Shown here piece by piece: positions 54,161 through 63,146 of a DNA stretch of 64,000 nt. A model generated the notes under the pieces. It saw only the letters and a program-made list of their open reading frames with translations, did not search any database and had not been told where the DNA came from. The translations under genes were made by a program, and so were the position numbers. The stretch comes from Mycolicibacterium sp. HK-90. Lineage in GTDB: Bacteria > Actinomycetota > Actinomycetes > Mycobacteriales > Mycobacteriaceae. Positions within the stretch are counted from its first letter, which is position 1, and each line of letters starts with the position of its first letter. The DNA is taken from positions 2,356,001 to 2,420,000 of the forward strand of contig NZ_CP129613.1 in the NCBI RefSeq assembly GCF_030486405.1. Direction: 5' to 3'.

Positions 54161-54173
54161 TAGCTTGACCAGA
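54161..54173 (+). promoter_or_regulatory. Putative leaderless promoter of the CaiB gene
   Basis: TAGCTT (54161-54166) fits TANNNT and ends six bases before ATG 54173; no ribosome site precedes that ATG. It implies the CaiB-TesB pair has its own transcript. Confidence 0.45.
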
Positions 54174-55399
54174 TGGCAGCACCTGTGACGCCGGACCCGA
54201 CCCGCCCCTTGGCCGGCGTTCGGATCATCGAGATCTCCAGTTTCGTCGCCGTACCGCTGGCCGGTATGACCCTGACCCAGCTGGGCGCCGAGGTGGTGCG
54301 CGTCGACCCCGTCGGCGGTGCCGCCGACTACCACCGGTGGCCGCTCACCGACGGTGGCGACAGCATCTACTGGGCCGGCCTGAACAAGGGCAAACGTTCG
54401 GTGGCCGCCGACATGCGGTCTCCCGAAGGTCAGCAGCTGGTGCAGCGGCTGATCGCCGAGTCCGGCGTCTTGATCACGAATGTGGCGGGGCGGCAGTGGC
54501 ATTCGTACGACGTGCTGTCCGAGTTGCGGTCGGATCTGATTCATGTCGAGGTGTCGGGCCGGGCCGACGGCGGCACCGGGGTCGATTACACGGTCAACGC
54601 CGGGCTGGGCTTCCCGTTGGTCACCGGGCCGGCGCAGTTGGCCACCCCGGTCAACCACGTGCTGCCGGCGTGGGATGTGAGCTGTGGGCTGTACGTGGCG
54701 CTGGCGGTCAGTGCCGCACTGCGCCATCGCGATTCCACCGGTGAGGGCGCGCGGATCAGCATTCCGTTGGAGAACGTCGCGCTCGCCACCGCGGGCAATC
54801 TCGGGTTCCTCACCGAGGTGATGATCAACGGCACCGGCCGCGAACGGCTCGGCAACACCCTCTACGGCACGTACGGCCAGAACTTCACCAGCAGCGACGG
54901 CGTCGGATTCATGCTCGTCGCGCTGACCGGCCGGCACTTCCGTGACCTAACCGAGGTCACCGGAACCACCAAAGCCGTTGCCGCCCTTGCCGAGGCGTTC
55001 GGTGCCGACTTCACCGACGAGGGTCAGCGCTACACCCACCGCGACGCCCTGACCGGACTGTTCACCCTGTGGTTCAGCGAGCACACCGCCGACGAGATCA
55101 GTACTGCGCTGTCGGGAACGTCGGTGCTGTGGGAGCGCTATCGCAGCTTCGCCGAGGTGGCCGTCAACGACCGGGTGGTCGCCAACCCGCTGTTCACCCC
55201 GCTGGACCAACCCCGCATCGGCACCTACCTGGCGCCGGGCCTGCCGGTGTCGATCGGCGGCGTGTATCCGCCTGCCGTGGCAGCCCCCGCCCTCGGCGAC
55301 GACACCGGCGCGGTCCTGGCCGAACACCTCGGGCTGGGCAGCGACGAGATCGCGGCGCTGACCGAATCCGGCACCGTCGCAACGGGTACCGCGCAGTGA
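54173..55399 (+). CDS. CaiB/BaiF family CoA-transferase (2-methylfumaryl-CoA isomerase-like)
   Basis: A 408-residue type III CoA-transferase. Opening RIIEISSFVAVPLAGMTLTQLGAEVVRVDP and the run ADYHRWPLTDGGDSIYWAGLNKGKRSV resemble the intramolecular mesaconyl-CoA transferase (Mct) of the 3-hydroxypropionate cycle, as I remember it. Candidate catalytic Asp168 in LPAWDVSCGLY. It moves CoA between or within carboxylic acids. Its stop overlaps the thioesterase start. Whether it belongs to the GntR locus functionally is inferred from adjacency only. Confidence 0.88.
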   Translation: MAAPVTPDPTRPLAGVRIIEISSFVAVPLAGMTLTQLGAEVVRVDPVGGAADYHRWPLTDGGDSIYWAGLNKGKRSVAADMRSPEGQQLVQRLIAESGVLITNVAGRQWHSYDVLSELRSDLIHVEVSGRADGGTGVDYTVNAGLGFPLVTGPAQLATPVNHVLPAWDVSCGLYVALAVSAALRHRDSTGEGARISIPLENVALATAGNLGFLTEVMINGTGRERLGNTLYGTYGQNFTSSDGVGFMLVALTGRHFRDLTEVTGTTKAVAALAEAFGADFTDEGQRYTHRDALTGLFTLWFSEHTADEISTALSGTSVLWERYRSFAEVAVNDRVVANPLFTPLDQPRIGTYLAPGLPVSIGGVYPPAVAAPALGDDTGAVLAEHLGLGSDEIAALTESGTVATGTAQ

Positions 55400-56202
55400 G
55401 TGCCCTGCTGAAGCTGTTGGACGTGCGCGCGCACACCGACCGTGACATGTTCACCGGCCAGGCCAGCGGCCCGGACGGCAAGCGGGCGTACGGCGGCCTG
55501 CTGGCCGCGCAGGCCCTCGCGGCCGCCTGCCGGACGGTGGGTGAGGACCGGTCGCCCACCAACATGCACCTGCAGTTCCTACGCGGTGGCGATGCCGGCG
55601 AGGCCGTCGAGCACCACGTGCATCGGGTCTACGACGGACGCACCGCCTCGGCCCGACGCGTCGAATCCCATGAGCACGGCCGCATGCTGACCACGGCCAC
55701 CGTCTCGTTCGCGACCGTGCTCGCCGGGCCCGAGCACGGGTTGAGCGCGATGCCACACGATCCGGAGGTGCTGCCGTGCACCGGCCCGCCCGGGCCCGCA
55801 CCGTCGCTGCCGCTCGACGAGTTCGACATCCGCATCGCCGACGAGGGGGAGGGCGAGGAGTTCGTCCGCCGGATGTGGTGGCGGGTGACCACCGAGCTTC
55901 CCGACGATCCGTTGGTGCACACGCTGATCGCGGTGTACATCACCGACCTGTACGGGATCGACCCGGCCCTGGCCGTGCACGGACACAGCATGCGGTCGCG
56001 GAGCCATCGCAGCGGCACCACCGATTCGTCGATCTGGTTTCACCGTCCGGTGCGCGCCGGGGAGTGGAATCTGTTGGAGTCACGCTCACCGGCCGCCGCG
56101 CGTGGGCGCGGTGTCATCACGTCGAGCCTGCTGCGCGCCGACGGTGCGATCGCCGCCACTTTGGTGCAGGAGGGGCTGGTCGCCGATCGCGTGGTGGACT
56201 GA
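55396..56202 (+). CDS. Acyl-CoA thioesterase II (TesB-like)
   Basis: A 268-residue double hot-dog thioesterase: GKRAYGGLLAAQALAAACRTV, LQFLRGGDAGEAVEHHVHRVYDGRTASARRV, and the second half DSSIWFHRPVRAGEWNLLESRSPAAARGRGV ending TLVQEGLVAD. It frees an acid from CoA, either recycling CoA or ending a pathway. GTG 55396 overlaps the CaiB stop (GTGA). Last gene of the plus-strand cluster; convergent with the mce operon. Confidence 0.9.
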   Translation: MSALLKLLDVRAHTDRDMFTGQASGPDGKRAYGGLLAAQALAAACRTVGEDRSPTNMHLQFLRGGDAGEAVEHHVHRVYDGRTASARRVESHEHGRMLTTATVSFATVLAGPEHGLSAMPHDPEVLPCTGPPGPAPSLPLDEFDIRIADEGEGEEFVRRMWWRVTTELPDDPLVHTLIAVYITDLYGIDPALAVHGHSMRSRSHRSGTTDSSIWFHRPVRAGEWNLLESRSPAAARGRGVITSSLLRADGAIAATLVQEGLVADRVVD

Positions 56203-56345
56203 TTCCTACGGCTTCGGTCCGCTCTCGATGGGTGCCGCGACCCTTGGGCTTGCCGGGAAGCAGGATGACAATCGTGTGCGAGTATGTTCAGCGCGAAACC
56301 TGTTGCCGACTAATATGTTTGGGACACTGACAGTCAAGTTTTCAG

Positions 56346-56843
56346 TCAGGCTGTTTTGGTGATGGTGAGTGGCATTTCGACGGTGAGCCAGAGGTTGACG
56401 CCGCATCCGCCGCTGGGGCCGATGGTGCGGTCGTAGCCTTTGAAGGTTTCGGGGTTGTCGGAGACTCGCCAGAAGCGGAACGACTGGTCCCCGGGTGTGG
56501 TGCTGCCGTCGGGGCAGGGTTGCCAATCCTGGATGCGATGTGTGGTGTACCAGTGACCGGATTGGCAGCGCAGATCGCTGTTCCAGCCTTGCTGACTGTG
56601 GATGTTGCCGGCACAGTGCATGACGTCCTCGCACGTGGAGCTGACGGTCCAGGTGGCGACGACGGTCGCTTCGTCGTGAAACACTTCGCGGGTCTTGGCC
56701 CACTGCCCGTCCGAGGTTGCGGTGAACGTCCCGTTGATCGGCCGGTCGCACGAAAGAGCCTGGGCGACACCGGCTGTGGCGATGCTCGTGGTCGCCGCTG
56801 CGGTCAGGATGGTCAGTGACGCGGTGACGCGTCTCAGAAACAT
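56346..56843 (-). CDS. Exported protein downstream of mceF
   Basis: A 165-residue secreted protein, unknown function. Signal peptide 1-29 (LTILTAAATTSIATAGVAQA), then a mature domain with seven Cys (SCDRPINGTF, STCEDVMHC, LRCQSG, QPCPDG, SGGCGVN) that could form three disulfides, and aromatic-rich segments (DQSFRFWRVSDN). Similar small exported proteins often close mce operons. ATG 56843 follows AAGGAGA, 40 bp after the mceF stop, so it is probably the last gene of this operon. Confidence 0.82.
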   Translation of the reverse strand: MFLRRVTASLTILTAAATTSIATAGVAQALSCDRPINGTFTATSDGQWAKTREVFHDEATVVATWTVSSTCEDVMHCAGNIHSQQGWNSDLRCQSGHWYTTHRIQDWQPCPDGSTTPGDQSFRFWRVSDNPETFKGYDRTIGPSGGCGVNLWLTVEMPLTITKTA

Positions 56844-56883
56844 GGCGATCTCCTTCAGCTCCGTTGAGTGGCGGGGTCAGGGG

Positions 56884-58506
56884 TCATCCGGGCATGACGA
56901 GTTGCTTCCATGTCTGCGTCTGGCCGTCGGTGGTGAGGTTGCGTTGTTCGTAGACCTGCCCGTTGGGGGCCAGGTACTTTCCGGTGCCGGGGTCATAGCG
57001 GGCGATCGTCACGGGCTGGTCGGCACCGAAACCGTACGGCTGCAGCGGCCCCGACGCATGGGGCTGCGCGGCGGGAGCGTCCGGTGGGAGGCTCGGTTGC
57101 GCCGGTGGAGGTGCTTCGGATGCCGATGGTGCGGGGGCACTGGTGGGCGGCGCGTCTGGCGGCGCCGGAAGTGGAACGCCGGGCGGGTTTTGATCGGGTG
57201 CGGCATGGGTGCCTTCGGGTGGGCCGTAGATGTGATCGCTCTGTCCGACTCGCCAATCGGGCGGGATGCCCTGGCTGATCAGGTTGGGGTCGAAGGGGTG
57301 GGGGCCGAGCGCGTGCTGGCGTTGGGCGAGCGGCTCGAAGGGTCTGTCGCTGTCGCATTCTTCGACGGTTGGTGCACGTTTTCCAGGCTGTCCCATGCAG
57401 GGGTAGTTTCGGGCACCGCGTACCGCGATGGGTGCGTCTTGGGGCAGTTTGCAGTACAGCCCGTCGGGGGTCTCGGCTGGGCTGGTGTCGTCGGGTGCGC
57501 GCCACTGGTTGGGCGGCAGATATCCGACGGTGCACGGCGACGGGTCTGCCACGGTGAGCCGGAAATCGCCGAGGCCTTTGCCGACGTAGTTGTTGTTCGG
57601 TCCGGCGCCGATGAACATTGAGGTCAGTGGCGGCAGCAGCACGAGGATCTGCTCGAGTGCGGGGTGGTAGGTGACGCCGACCTGTCCGATCGAGGTGAGG
57701 TTGGCCAGCAGTATCGGAAGGGTGGGTTTGACTTGTTCGAGGAGGCGGGTCACTTCCTGAAAGGCTCCGGGACCACGTTGCAGCAGTCCGCGAACCTCCG
57801 GATCGTTGGTGGTCAGTTGCCCGGTGACACCAGCCAGGCTACGGGCCCAGATCCGGATCGCCTCCGACGTCTGGGCTTGTGAATCGAGCAGCGGCTCACT
57901 GTCTTCGACGAGTCGGCGGGTCTGTTCTGCGGTTGGCGTGAGCTCGCCGGCGACGTGTGCGGACGAGTCGAGGAGTGAGCCGAGGTGATAGCCGGCGCCG
58001 CCGAGGCCCTGGGAGGTTTCGTTGAGAAGCTGGGACAGTGAGTCTTTGGGGACGCTGGCGAGCAGGCCGCTGAGCTGATCGAGCATCGGGCCGACCTGTT
58101 GGGGGATGGTGGTGTCGTGGGCAGATATGACCGAGCCGTCGTGCAGGTAGGGCGCGGAGTCGGTGCGTGGGCGTAGTTCCACGTACTGTTCGCCGATCGC
58201 CGAGACGCTGCGCACCTGTGCTTGCAGGTTGGCCGGAATCTTGGGTGAGCTCTGCAGAGAGAGTGTCGCTTTGGCGCCTTGTGCGGTGGGTTCGATGGCG
58301 GTCACCTTGCCGACCTGGCTGCCGCGGTAGGTGACGTTGCCGAAGCGGTACAGGCCGCCGGCGCCGGGCAGATTCAAGGTGACGGTGATCCGGCCGATTC
58401 CGAGCAGCGTGGGCACTTGCATGTAGGAGAACGCCATTGCTGCGATACCGATCACGGACGCCACGGTGAAGATGACGAGTTGAGTGCGGATGAAGCGTGT
58501 CAGCAT
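56884..58506 (-). CDS. mceF: MCE family protein MceF
   Basis: A 540-residue MCE protein, outermost-type subunit of the lipid importer. One N-terminal membrane helix (LVIFTVASVIGIAAMAFSYM), the MCE beta-barrel (ITVTLNLPGAGGLYRFGNVTYRGSQVGKVTAIEP), long helical needle region (~130-300), then a Pro-rich low-complexity tail (PPDAPPTSAPAPSASEAPPPAQP) and a final ordered end (YGFGADQPVTIARYDPGTGKYLAPNGQVYEQ). ATG 58506 overlaps the mceE stop by one base (TGATG). Confidence 0.94.
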   Translation of the reverse strand: MLTRFIRTQLVIFTVASVIGIAAMAFSYMQVPTLLGIGRITVTLNLPGAGGLYRFGNVTYRGSQVGKVTAIEPTAQGAKATLSLQSSPKIPANLQAQVRSVSAIGEQYVELRPRTDSAPYLHDGSVISAHDTTIPQQVGPMLDQLSGLLASVPKDSLSQLLNETSQGLGGAGYHLGSLLDSSAHVAGELTPTAEQTRRLVEDSEPLLDSQAQTSEAIRIWARSLAGVTGQLTTNDPEVRGLLQRGPGAFQEVTRLLEQVKPTLPILLANLTSIGQVGVTYHPALEQILVLLPPLTSMFIGAGPNNNYVGKGLGDFRLTVADPSPCTVGYLPPNQWRAPDDTSPAETPDGLYCKLPQDAPIAVRGARNYPCMGQPGKRAPTVEECDSDRPFEPLAQRQHALGPHPFDPNLISQGIPPDWRVGQSDHIYGPPEGTHAAPDQNPPGVPLPAPPDAPPTSAPAPSASEAPPPAQPSLPPDAPAAQPHASGPLQPYGFGADQPVTIARYDPGTGKYLAPNGQVYEQRNLTTDGQTQTWKQLVMPG

Positions 58507-59726
58507 CAGCAGCCCCCGATGGCTCCGTTGGTGGGCGGCGGTGTGCCGGGGATGCGGGGTGGGGGCGGCCCGACACCTTCGGGCAGACCGGTGGGGTTGG
58601 GTGTAATCGGTGGGGCTATGCCGGCTGCCAGGGGGTTGTTGCTGTAGTAGGCGTCGTAGCCGGGATCCCCGGGGGCGGGCACCAGCGTCAATCCTTCGTG
58701 CCCCCAACGGGTTCCGAGGAACATCCCGCTCTTGAGCCGGTTGACGGTCAGGTCGATGGTGGCGAACAGGTTGATGTAATCGCCCCGAACCGCGCGATCG
58801 ATGAAGTCCTGGGTCAGGGGGTAGCTGGACAGGAAAGCCAGCCCTCGGTCCAGATCGGGTCCGACGTTGGCCAGGGCGCAGATCGTGGGTTGGAGGTTGC
58901 GCAGGTTGGTGACCAGGTCTGCCTGGGTGTCGTTGACCACTTGGGTTGCGGTGTCGGCGAAAACGCCGAGTTCGTGCAATGCCGAGGTGAAGGTCGGCTG
59001 CTGCTCGATGAGTACATCCAGTGCGCCGGGCATTGTGTGAAGCGCGCGGGTGAGCACGTCCTTCTGTGCACCGAATGTGCCGGTGAGGCGGTCCACTGCG
59101 CGCATTGCTTCGACCATGTCGCCGCGTTGGGCGTCGAAGGTGCCGACCAGCCGGTCCAACCGTCCGAGCAGGTCGCGCAGCTGTGGTTCGTGGCCCGACA
59201 GCGCGGAATTCATGTTGTGGACGATGTCGCCGATTTGGCCGAGGCCGCCGGAGTTGACCAGCGCTGACACCGCAGCGAGAGTCTGTTCGGTGGTGGGGTA
59301 TGTCGACGATTGGTTCAGCATCAGTGTCGCGCCGGCCGGCAATTGCCCGGTGGGGGCTTGGTCGACGGGTGCATCGAGGGCGAGGTGGCTGGACCCGAGC
59401 AGGCTGGTTTGGCCGATGGTGGCGACGGCATTGGCCGGTACCGGTACGTCGGGCCGAATCGAGACCTCCACGTCGGCATGGCCGTTCTTGACTTTCATCG
59501 AGGCGATGCTGCCGACGACGACGTCGCTGACCATCACCGGGGAGTTCGCTTCGAGCGTACCGACATTGGCGATCTCGACGTGGTATGTCCGGGCGTCCGG
59601 ACCCCGTCCGACGGCGCCGGGAAGGGGAAGGGAGTTGATGCCGTGGAAGGCGCATCCGGCTGTCGAGGTCAGCAATAGGCAACACCCGGCGCTCACCAGC
59701 CGACGCAGCGTTGAAGCGTTGATCAT
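58506..59726 (-). CDS. mceE: MCE family lipoprotein MceE (LprK type)
   Basis: A 406-residue MCE lipoprotein: signal with lipobox STAGC (Cys25), MCE domain TYHVEIANVGTLEANSPVMVSDVVVGSIASMKV, then the helical region and Pro-rich end (PEGVGPPPPRIPGTPPP). MceE is the only lipid-anchored subunit in most mce operons. ATG 59726 overlaps mceD's stop (ATGA). Confidence 0.94.
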   Translation of the reverse strand: MINASTLRRLVSAGCCLLLTSTAGCAFHGINSLPLPGAVGRGPDARTYHVEIANVGTLEANSPVMVSDVVVGSIASMKVKNGHADVEVSIRPDVPVPANAVATIGQTSLLGSSHLALDAPVDQAPTGQLPAGATLMLNQSSTYPTTEQTLAAVSALVNSGGLGQIGDIVHNMNSALSGHEPQLRDLLGRLDRLVGTFDAQRGDMVEAMRAVDRLTGTFGAQKDVLTRALHTMPGALDVLIEQQPTFTSALHELGVFADTATQVVNDTQADLVTNLRNLQPTICALANVGPDLDRGLAFLSSYPLTQDFIDRAVRGDYINLFATIDLTVNRLKSGMFLGTRWGHEGLTLVPAPGDPGYDAYYSNNPLAAGIAPPITPNPTGLPEGVGPPPPRIPGTPPPTNGAIGGC

Positions 59727-61039
59727 GGCTGTGGTGTCCCCGGTTGCGGTTGGGCCGGCGCCGGTTCTGCCGGCAGCAGCATGTCGGGCAGTCCGCGAGG
59801 ATTGGCGGGTGCGGGGCCGTAAGTCGAAACGGCGGGCGGTGTCTCGGGCGGGCCGGGGCTGGGTCCTGCGCCTCCGGGCATCAAGCCGGGTTCGGTATAG
59901 ATCAAGTCCTCGGGCAGTGGGGATTTCGCCAGGAACGGGTTGACGGGGAAAGGAAGCATGTTGAAGTTCGCGGCGTTGAGTGCCGGCGCGAGGTACTGCG
60001 CGCACAGCTTGCCTGTTTCGGAAGCCGTCACGTTGGCGACGGCCCGGATCGAGGAACAGATGAACTGGACCGGGCTGGAGAAGTTGGTCAGGACGAATGC
60101 GCCGGTCCCAGAGCCCAACTGGGGGTCGAACATGTTGACGGTGTTGGCGAGGGCGTGGGGTGCGACGTGGAGAACCTGTTCGAGGTCTTTGCGGTGATCG
60201 ACGAGGGTCTGCGTGACGTTGGTCAGCCGCTGTAGCTGTTCGCCGGCCTTGTCGCGGGTGCCGGAGACGAAGGTCTGAATTTCACCGACCACCGTCGACA
60301 GATTGGTCAGCGCCGCGTCCAGTTCTGATCGGCTGTTGTCCAAAGTGCTGGTCAGCGTGGCGAACCGGTCCTGGAACTGGACGATTTGTACGTTGCTGTC
60401 CTTGAGCGTGCTGACAAACACCTGGAGGTTTTCGAGGATGTCGGCGATGTTTCCGCTGCCGTCGGCAAGGATGCGGCCGACGCCGGACAGTTCGGCCAGT
60501 GTTTGGCGTAGCTTGTCGCCGTTGCCCTTCATGGCGTTGGCGGCGCTGTCGACGAACCGGGCGGCTGAGGTCGTCGACACGCCGTTGTGTGGGCCCAGGT
60601 CGGTGGCCAGACGCATGAGTTGTTGTTTGACTTCGTCCCAGTCGACGGGGACCGCGGTGCGGTCGAGCGGGATCAGTGCGCCGTCGTCGATGACGGTGGC
60701 ACTGGGTGTGTTCGGGGGGACGAGCTGAATGTAGCGGGCGGCGACGAGGTTTGGTGCGACGATGACCGCGTTGGCGTTGCTGGGGACAGGCACCTTGCGG
60801 TCGATGCGCATGGTCACAGTGGACCGGGTCCCGTGGGGGTCGATGGCGTCGATGGTGCCGACTGCCACTCCTGACACTCGGACCTGATCCCCGGGATAGA
60901 TCGCGCTGGCGTGGGTGAAGTGTGCGGTGATGGTTTTCGGCGCGAACAGGGTCACGCGGGTGAGCCATGTCGAGGCGCCGGCGATCAGGGCGACCAGCAT
61001 CACGGCAGCAGTCCATCGGATCCGGGCGGTTGTCATCAT
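59723..61039 (-). CDS. mceD: MCE family protein MceD
   Basis: A 438-residue MCE protein: N-terminal membrane helix (AAVMLVALIAGASTWLTRVTLF), MCE domain TITAHFTHASAIYPGDQVRVSGVAVGTIDAID, helical segment and a Pro-rich tail (PGGAGPSPGPPETPPA). ATG 61039 overlaps the mceC stop; a second ATG follows at once. Confidence 0.94.
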   Translation of the reverse strand: MMTTARIRWTAAVMLVALIAGASTWLTRVTLFAPKTITAHFTHASAIYPGDQVRVSGVAVGTIDAIDPHGTRSTVTMRIDRKVPVPSNANAVIVAPNLVAARYIQLVPPNTPSATVIDDGALIPLDRTAVPVDWDEVKQQLMRLATDLGPHNGVSTTSAARFVDSAANAMKGNGDKLRQTLAELSGVGRILADGSGNIADILENLQVFVSTLKDSNVQIVQFQDRFATLTSTLDNSRSELDAALTNLSTVVGEIQTFVSGTRDKAGEQLQRLTNVTQTLVDHRKDLEQVLHVAPHALANTVNMFDPQLGSGTGAFVLTNFSSPVQFICSSIRAVANVTASETGKLCAQYLAPALNAANFNMLPFPVNPFLAKSPLPEDLIYTEPGLMPGGAGPSPGPPETPPAVSTYGPAPANPRGLPDMLLPAEPAPAQPQPGTPQP

Positions 61040-62118
61040 CGGGGTGCCTCCGGAATACCGTTGCGGGGTATGGGGAACTCGGCGCGTGGTGCGGTGTTGT
61101 CGGAAGGTGCTCCGGCGGCGCCTGGACGCCGGAACCCGAAGGCGTAGTCCAGGAACGGCTGTAGAAGATTGCCGGGGATGAGGTCGGGGACGTAGGCGTT
61201 GTAGTAGAAGCCGTTGGCCACGGTTTCACCAAGGGTGATCTGGAATTTCGCCAGGGAGGGCAGCATTTTGGCGATGTTGTCGCGGCTGCGTTCCAGCATC
61301 GCGGTGACAGCGTTGAGTTTGTCGAGGGTGGGCGCGAGCTCCTGTTGGTTGTCGTGAATGAGTCCCGAAAGTTGTTCGGCCACCGCGGAGCTGTTGGCGA
61401 GTAGCTCGATGATCGCTTGCCGCCGCTGCACGAGGACATCGACGAGGTCATTGGCGTTGAGGATGAGGCTGTTGAGTTGCTGGCTGCGGTCGGCCAGGAT
61501 GCCGGTGATCTCCGAGGTCGACGAGAGTAGCTGTTGCAGCGTGTGATTCCGGGTGTTGAGCGATCTCGACAGCCGGGTGAGCCCGTCGAAGGTGGGGCCG
61601 AGCTGGGGCGCGACTTGGTCGATGGTGGTTGCCAGGGTTTGCAGCGCCTGGTTCAGCGTCGTGGTATCGGTTGCCGCGGTATTGCGCGTCAGGTCGCCGA
61701 CAGCGTCGGTGAGTGAGTACGGCGAAGATGTGCGGGTCTGCGGGATCACGTCGAACGGGCGCAGGGTTCCGTTGCCCGCGGACTCCAGCACCAGCATCCG
61801 CTCGCCCAGGAGGCTGCCGGTGCGAATGTGTGCCGAGGTGTCCGACGCCAGCCGTACCGTGGCGTCGACCTTGAAGGTGATCAGGGGCTGCAGGCCCTGC
61901 AAGGACACGTCGGTGACGGTCCCGACGTCGACGCCCGACAGCTTGACCTTGTTGCCGTCGGTGAGTCCCCCGGCTTCGGCGAACAACGCCCGATAGGTGA
62001 TTTGAGATGCCAGCGACCGCAACCGTTCGGGTTGCAGTCCGACCGCGATGATCAGTGTCACCAGGACAAGTCCGATGAATCCGGCGCGGATGAGGTGTGT
62101 GCCACGATATTTCAGCAT
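61036..62118 (-). CDS. mceC: MCE family protein MceC
   Basis: A 360-residue MCE protein: membrane helix (RAGFIGLVLVTLIIAVGL), MCE domain ITYRALFAEAGGLTDGNKVKLSGVDVGTVTDVSL, long helical region with LAPTLDKLNAVTAMLERSRDNIAKMLPSLAKF and the family ending NGFYYNAYVPD. ATG 62118 follows GGGGAG and overlaps the mceB stop by one base. Confidence 0.94.
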   Translation of the reverse strand: MLKYRGTHLIRAGFIGLVLVTLIIAVGLQPERLRSLASQITYRALFAEAGGLTDGNKVKLSGVDVGTVTDVSLQGLQPLITFKVDATVRLASDTSAHIRTGSLLGERMLVLESAGNGTLRPFDVIPQTRTSSPYSLTDAVGDLTRNTAATDTTTLNQALQTLATTIDQVAPQLGPTFDGLTRLSRSLNTRNHTLQQLLSSTSEITGILADRSQQLNSLILNANDLVDVLVQRRQAIIELLANSSAVAEQLSGLIHDNQQELAPTLDKLNAVTAMLERSRDNIAKMLPSLAKFQITLGETVANGFYYNAYVPDLIPGNLLQPFLDYAFGFRRPGAAGAPSDNTAPRAEFPIPRNGIPEAPR

Positions 62119-63146
62119 CACGGCTCCCCGCATCTTCCGGTTTCTTGTTTGAACCAGGGGAATTCGGCGGTCCGGCCTTGAAGATCGGATACGCGGACCG
62201 CGAGGCCGCACAGGTAGTAGTTCACGAAGCTTCCGTAGGCGCCGGTGCGGATGAGCTTGTTGTAATTCTCGGGGGCCATGCGCAGACCGGTTTCCAACCG
62301 GTCCTTGTCCTGGTCGAGTAGCGGTGCCAGGCGGTTGAGTTCGTCGACAGTGCCGGATAGGGGCGGCCGCGCCTGGGTCAGAAGCTCGGTCATGGATGCC
62401 GTGCCGTTGTTGAGCGACTCGATGGCTGCGCCGATCGGATCGCGGTCTGTCGACAAGCCGTCAGCCAGTCGTTGCAGGCGGTCGATCACTCCGGAGAATT
62501 GATCGCTGTCCTTTGACAGCGTTTGCAGGGTGGTTTTCAGGTTGTCGATGACCGACTGCACGGTGGCGCTGTTGTCGGCCAAGGTGTTGGTGAACGACGT
62601 GGTCTTGGACATGAGTGAGTCCAAGGTGGAGCCTTGGTCCTGGAAGATCGCGATCAATGACGAGGTGAGCGCATTGATGTCGTCGGGGTTGAGGCCCTGG
62701 ATGACGGGCTTCAGACCGCCGAGCAGCAGGTCGAGATCGAGTGCTCCGGCGGTGCGCTCGAGGGGGATCTGCGCCCCAGCGGCGAGCGTGCCGTTGGGCC
62801 CGGGACTGTCGATCAGTTCGAGGTACCGGTCGCCGACGAGGTTGAGATAGCGCACCACCGCGCGCGTGCCGGGGGTGAGAACCACGGCGCGATCGGCGTC
62901 GAAGTGCACTTCGACGGTGGTGTCCGTGCGGAGCGAGACGTTGTCGACCGTTCCGATCCGGATGCCGGCCATACGCACCGAGTCGCCTTCACGCAGGCTG
63001 GAGACTTCCCTGAAGATCGCCGAATACGCAGTCTTGGAACCGGATTGATACTCGCCGAAAATGACGAAGAGCATGGCGGTCAGCAGTGTCATGACGACGG
63101 CGAAGGTGCCGAATTTGATGACGGTTGTCGTGGTGCGCCGTGTCAT
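62118..63146 (-). CDS. mceB: MCE family protein MceB
   Basis: A 342-residue MCE protein: membrane helix (VIKFGTFAVVMTLLTAMLFVIFG), MCE domain YSAIFREVSSLREGDSVRMAGIRIGTVDNVSL, VRYLNLVGDRYLELID, helices and the MceB ending APENYNKLIRTGAYGSFVNYYLCGL. ATG 63146 overlaps the mceA stop (ATGA). Together the overlaps show a tightly coupled operon. Confidence 0.95.
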   Translation of the reverse strand: MTRRTTTTVIKFGTFAVVMTLLTAMLFVIFGEYQSGSKTAYSAIFREVSSLREGDSVRMAGIRIGTVDNVSLRTDTTVEVHFDADRAVVLTPGTRAVVRYLNLVGDRYLELIDSPGPNGTLAAGAQIPLERTAGALDLDLLLGGLKPVIQGLNPDDINALTSSLIAIFQDQGSTLDSLMSKTTSFTNTLADNSATVQSVIDNLKTTLQTLSKDSDQFSGVIDRLQRLADGLSTDRDPIGAAIESLNNGTASMTELLTQARPPLSGTVDELNRLAPLLDQDKDRLETGLRMAPENYNKLIRTGAYGSFVNYYLCGLAVRVSDLQGRTAEFPWFKQETGRCGEP

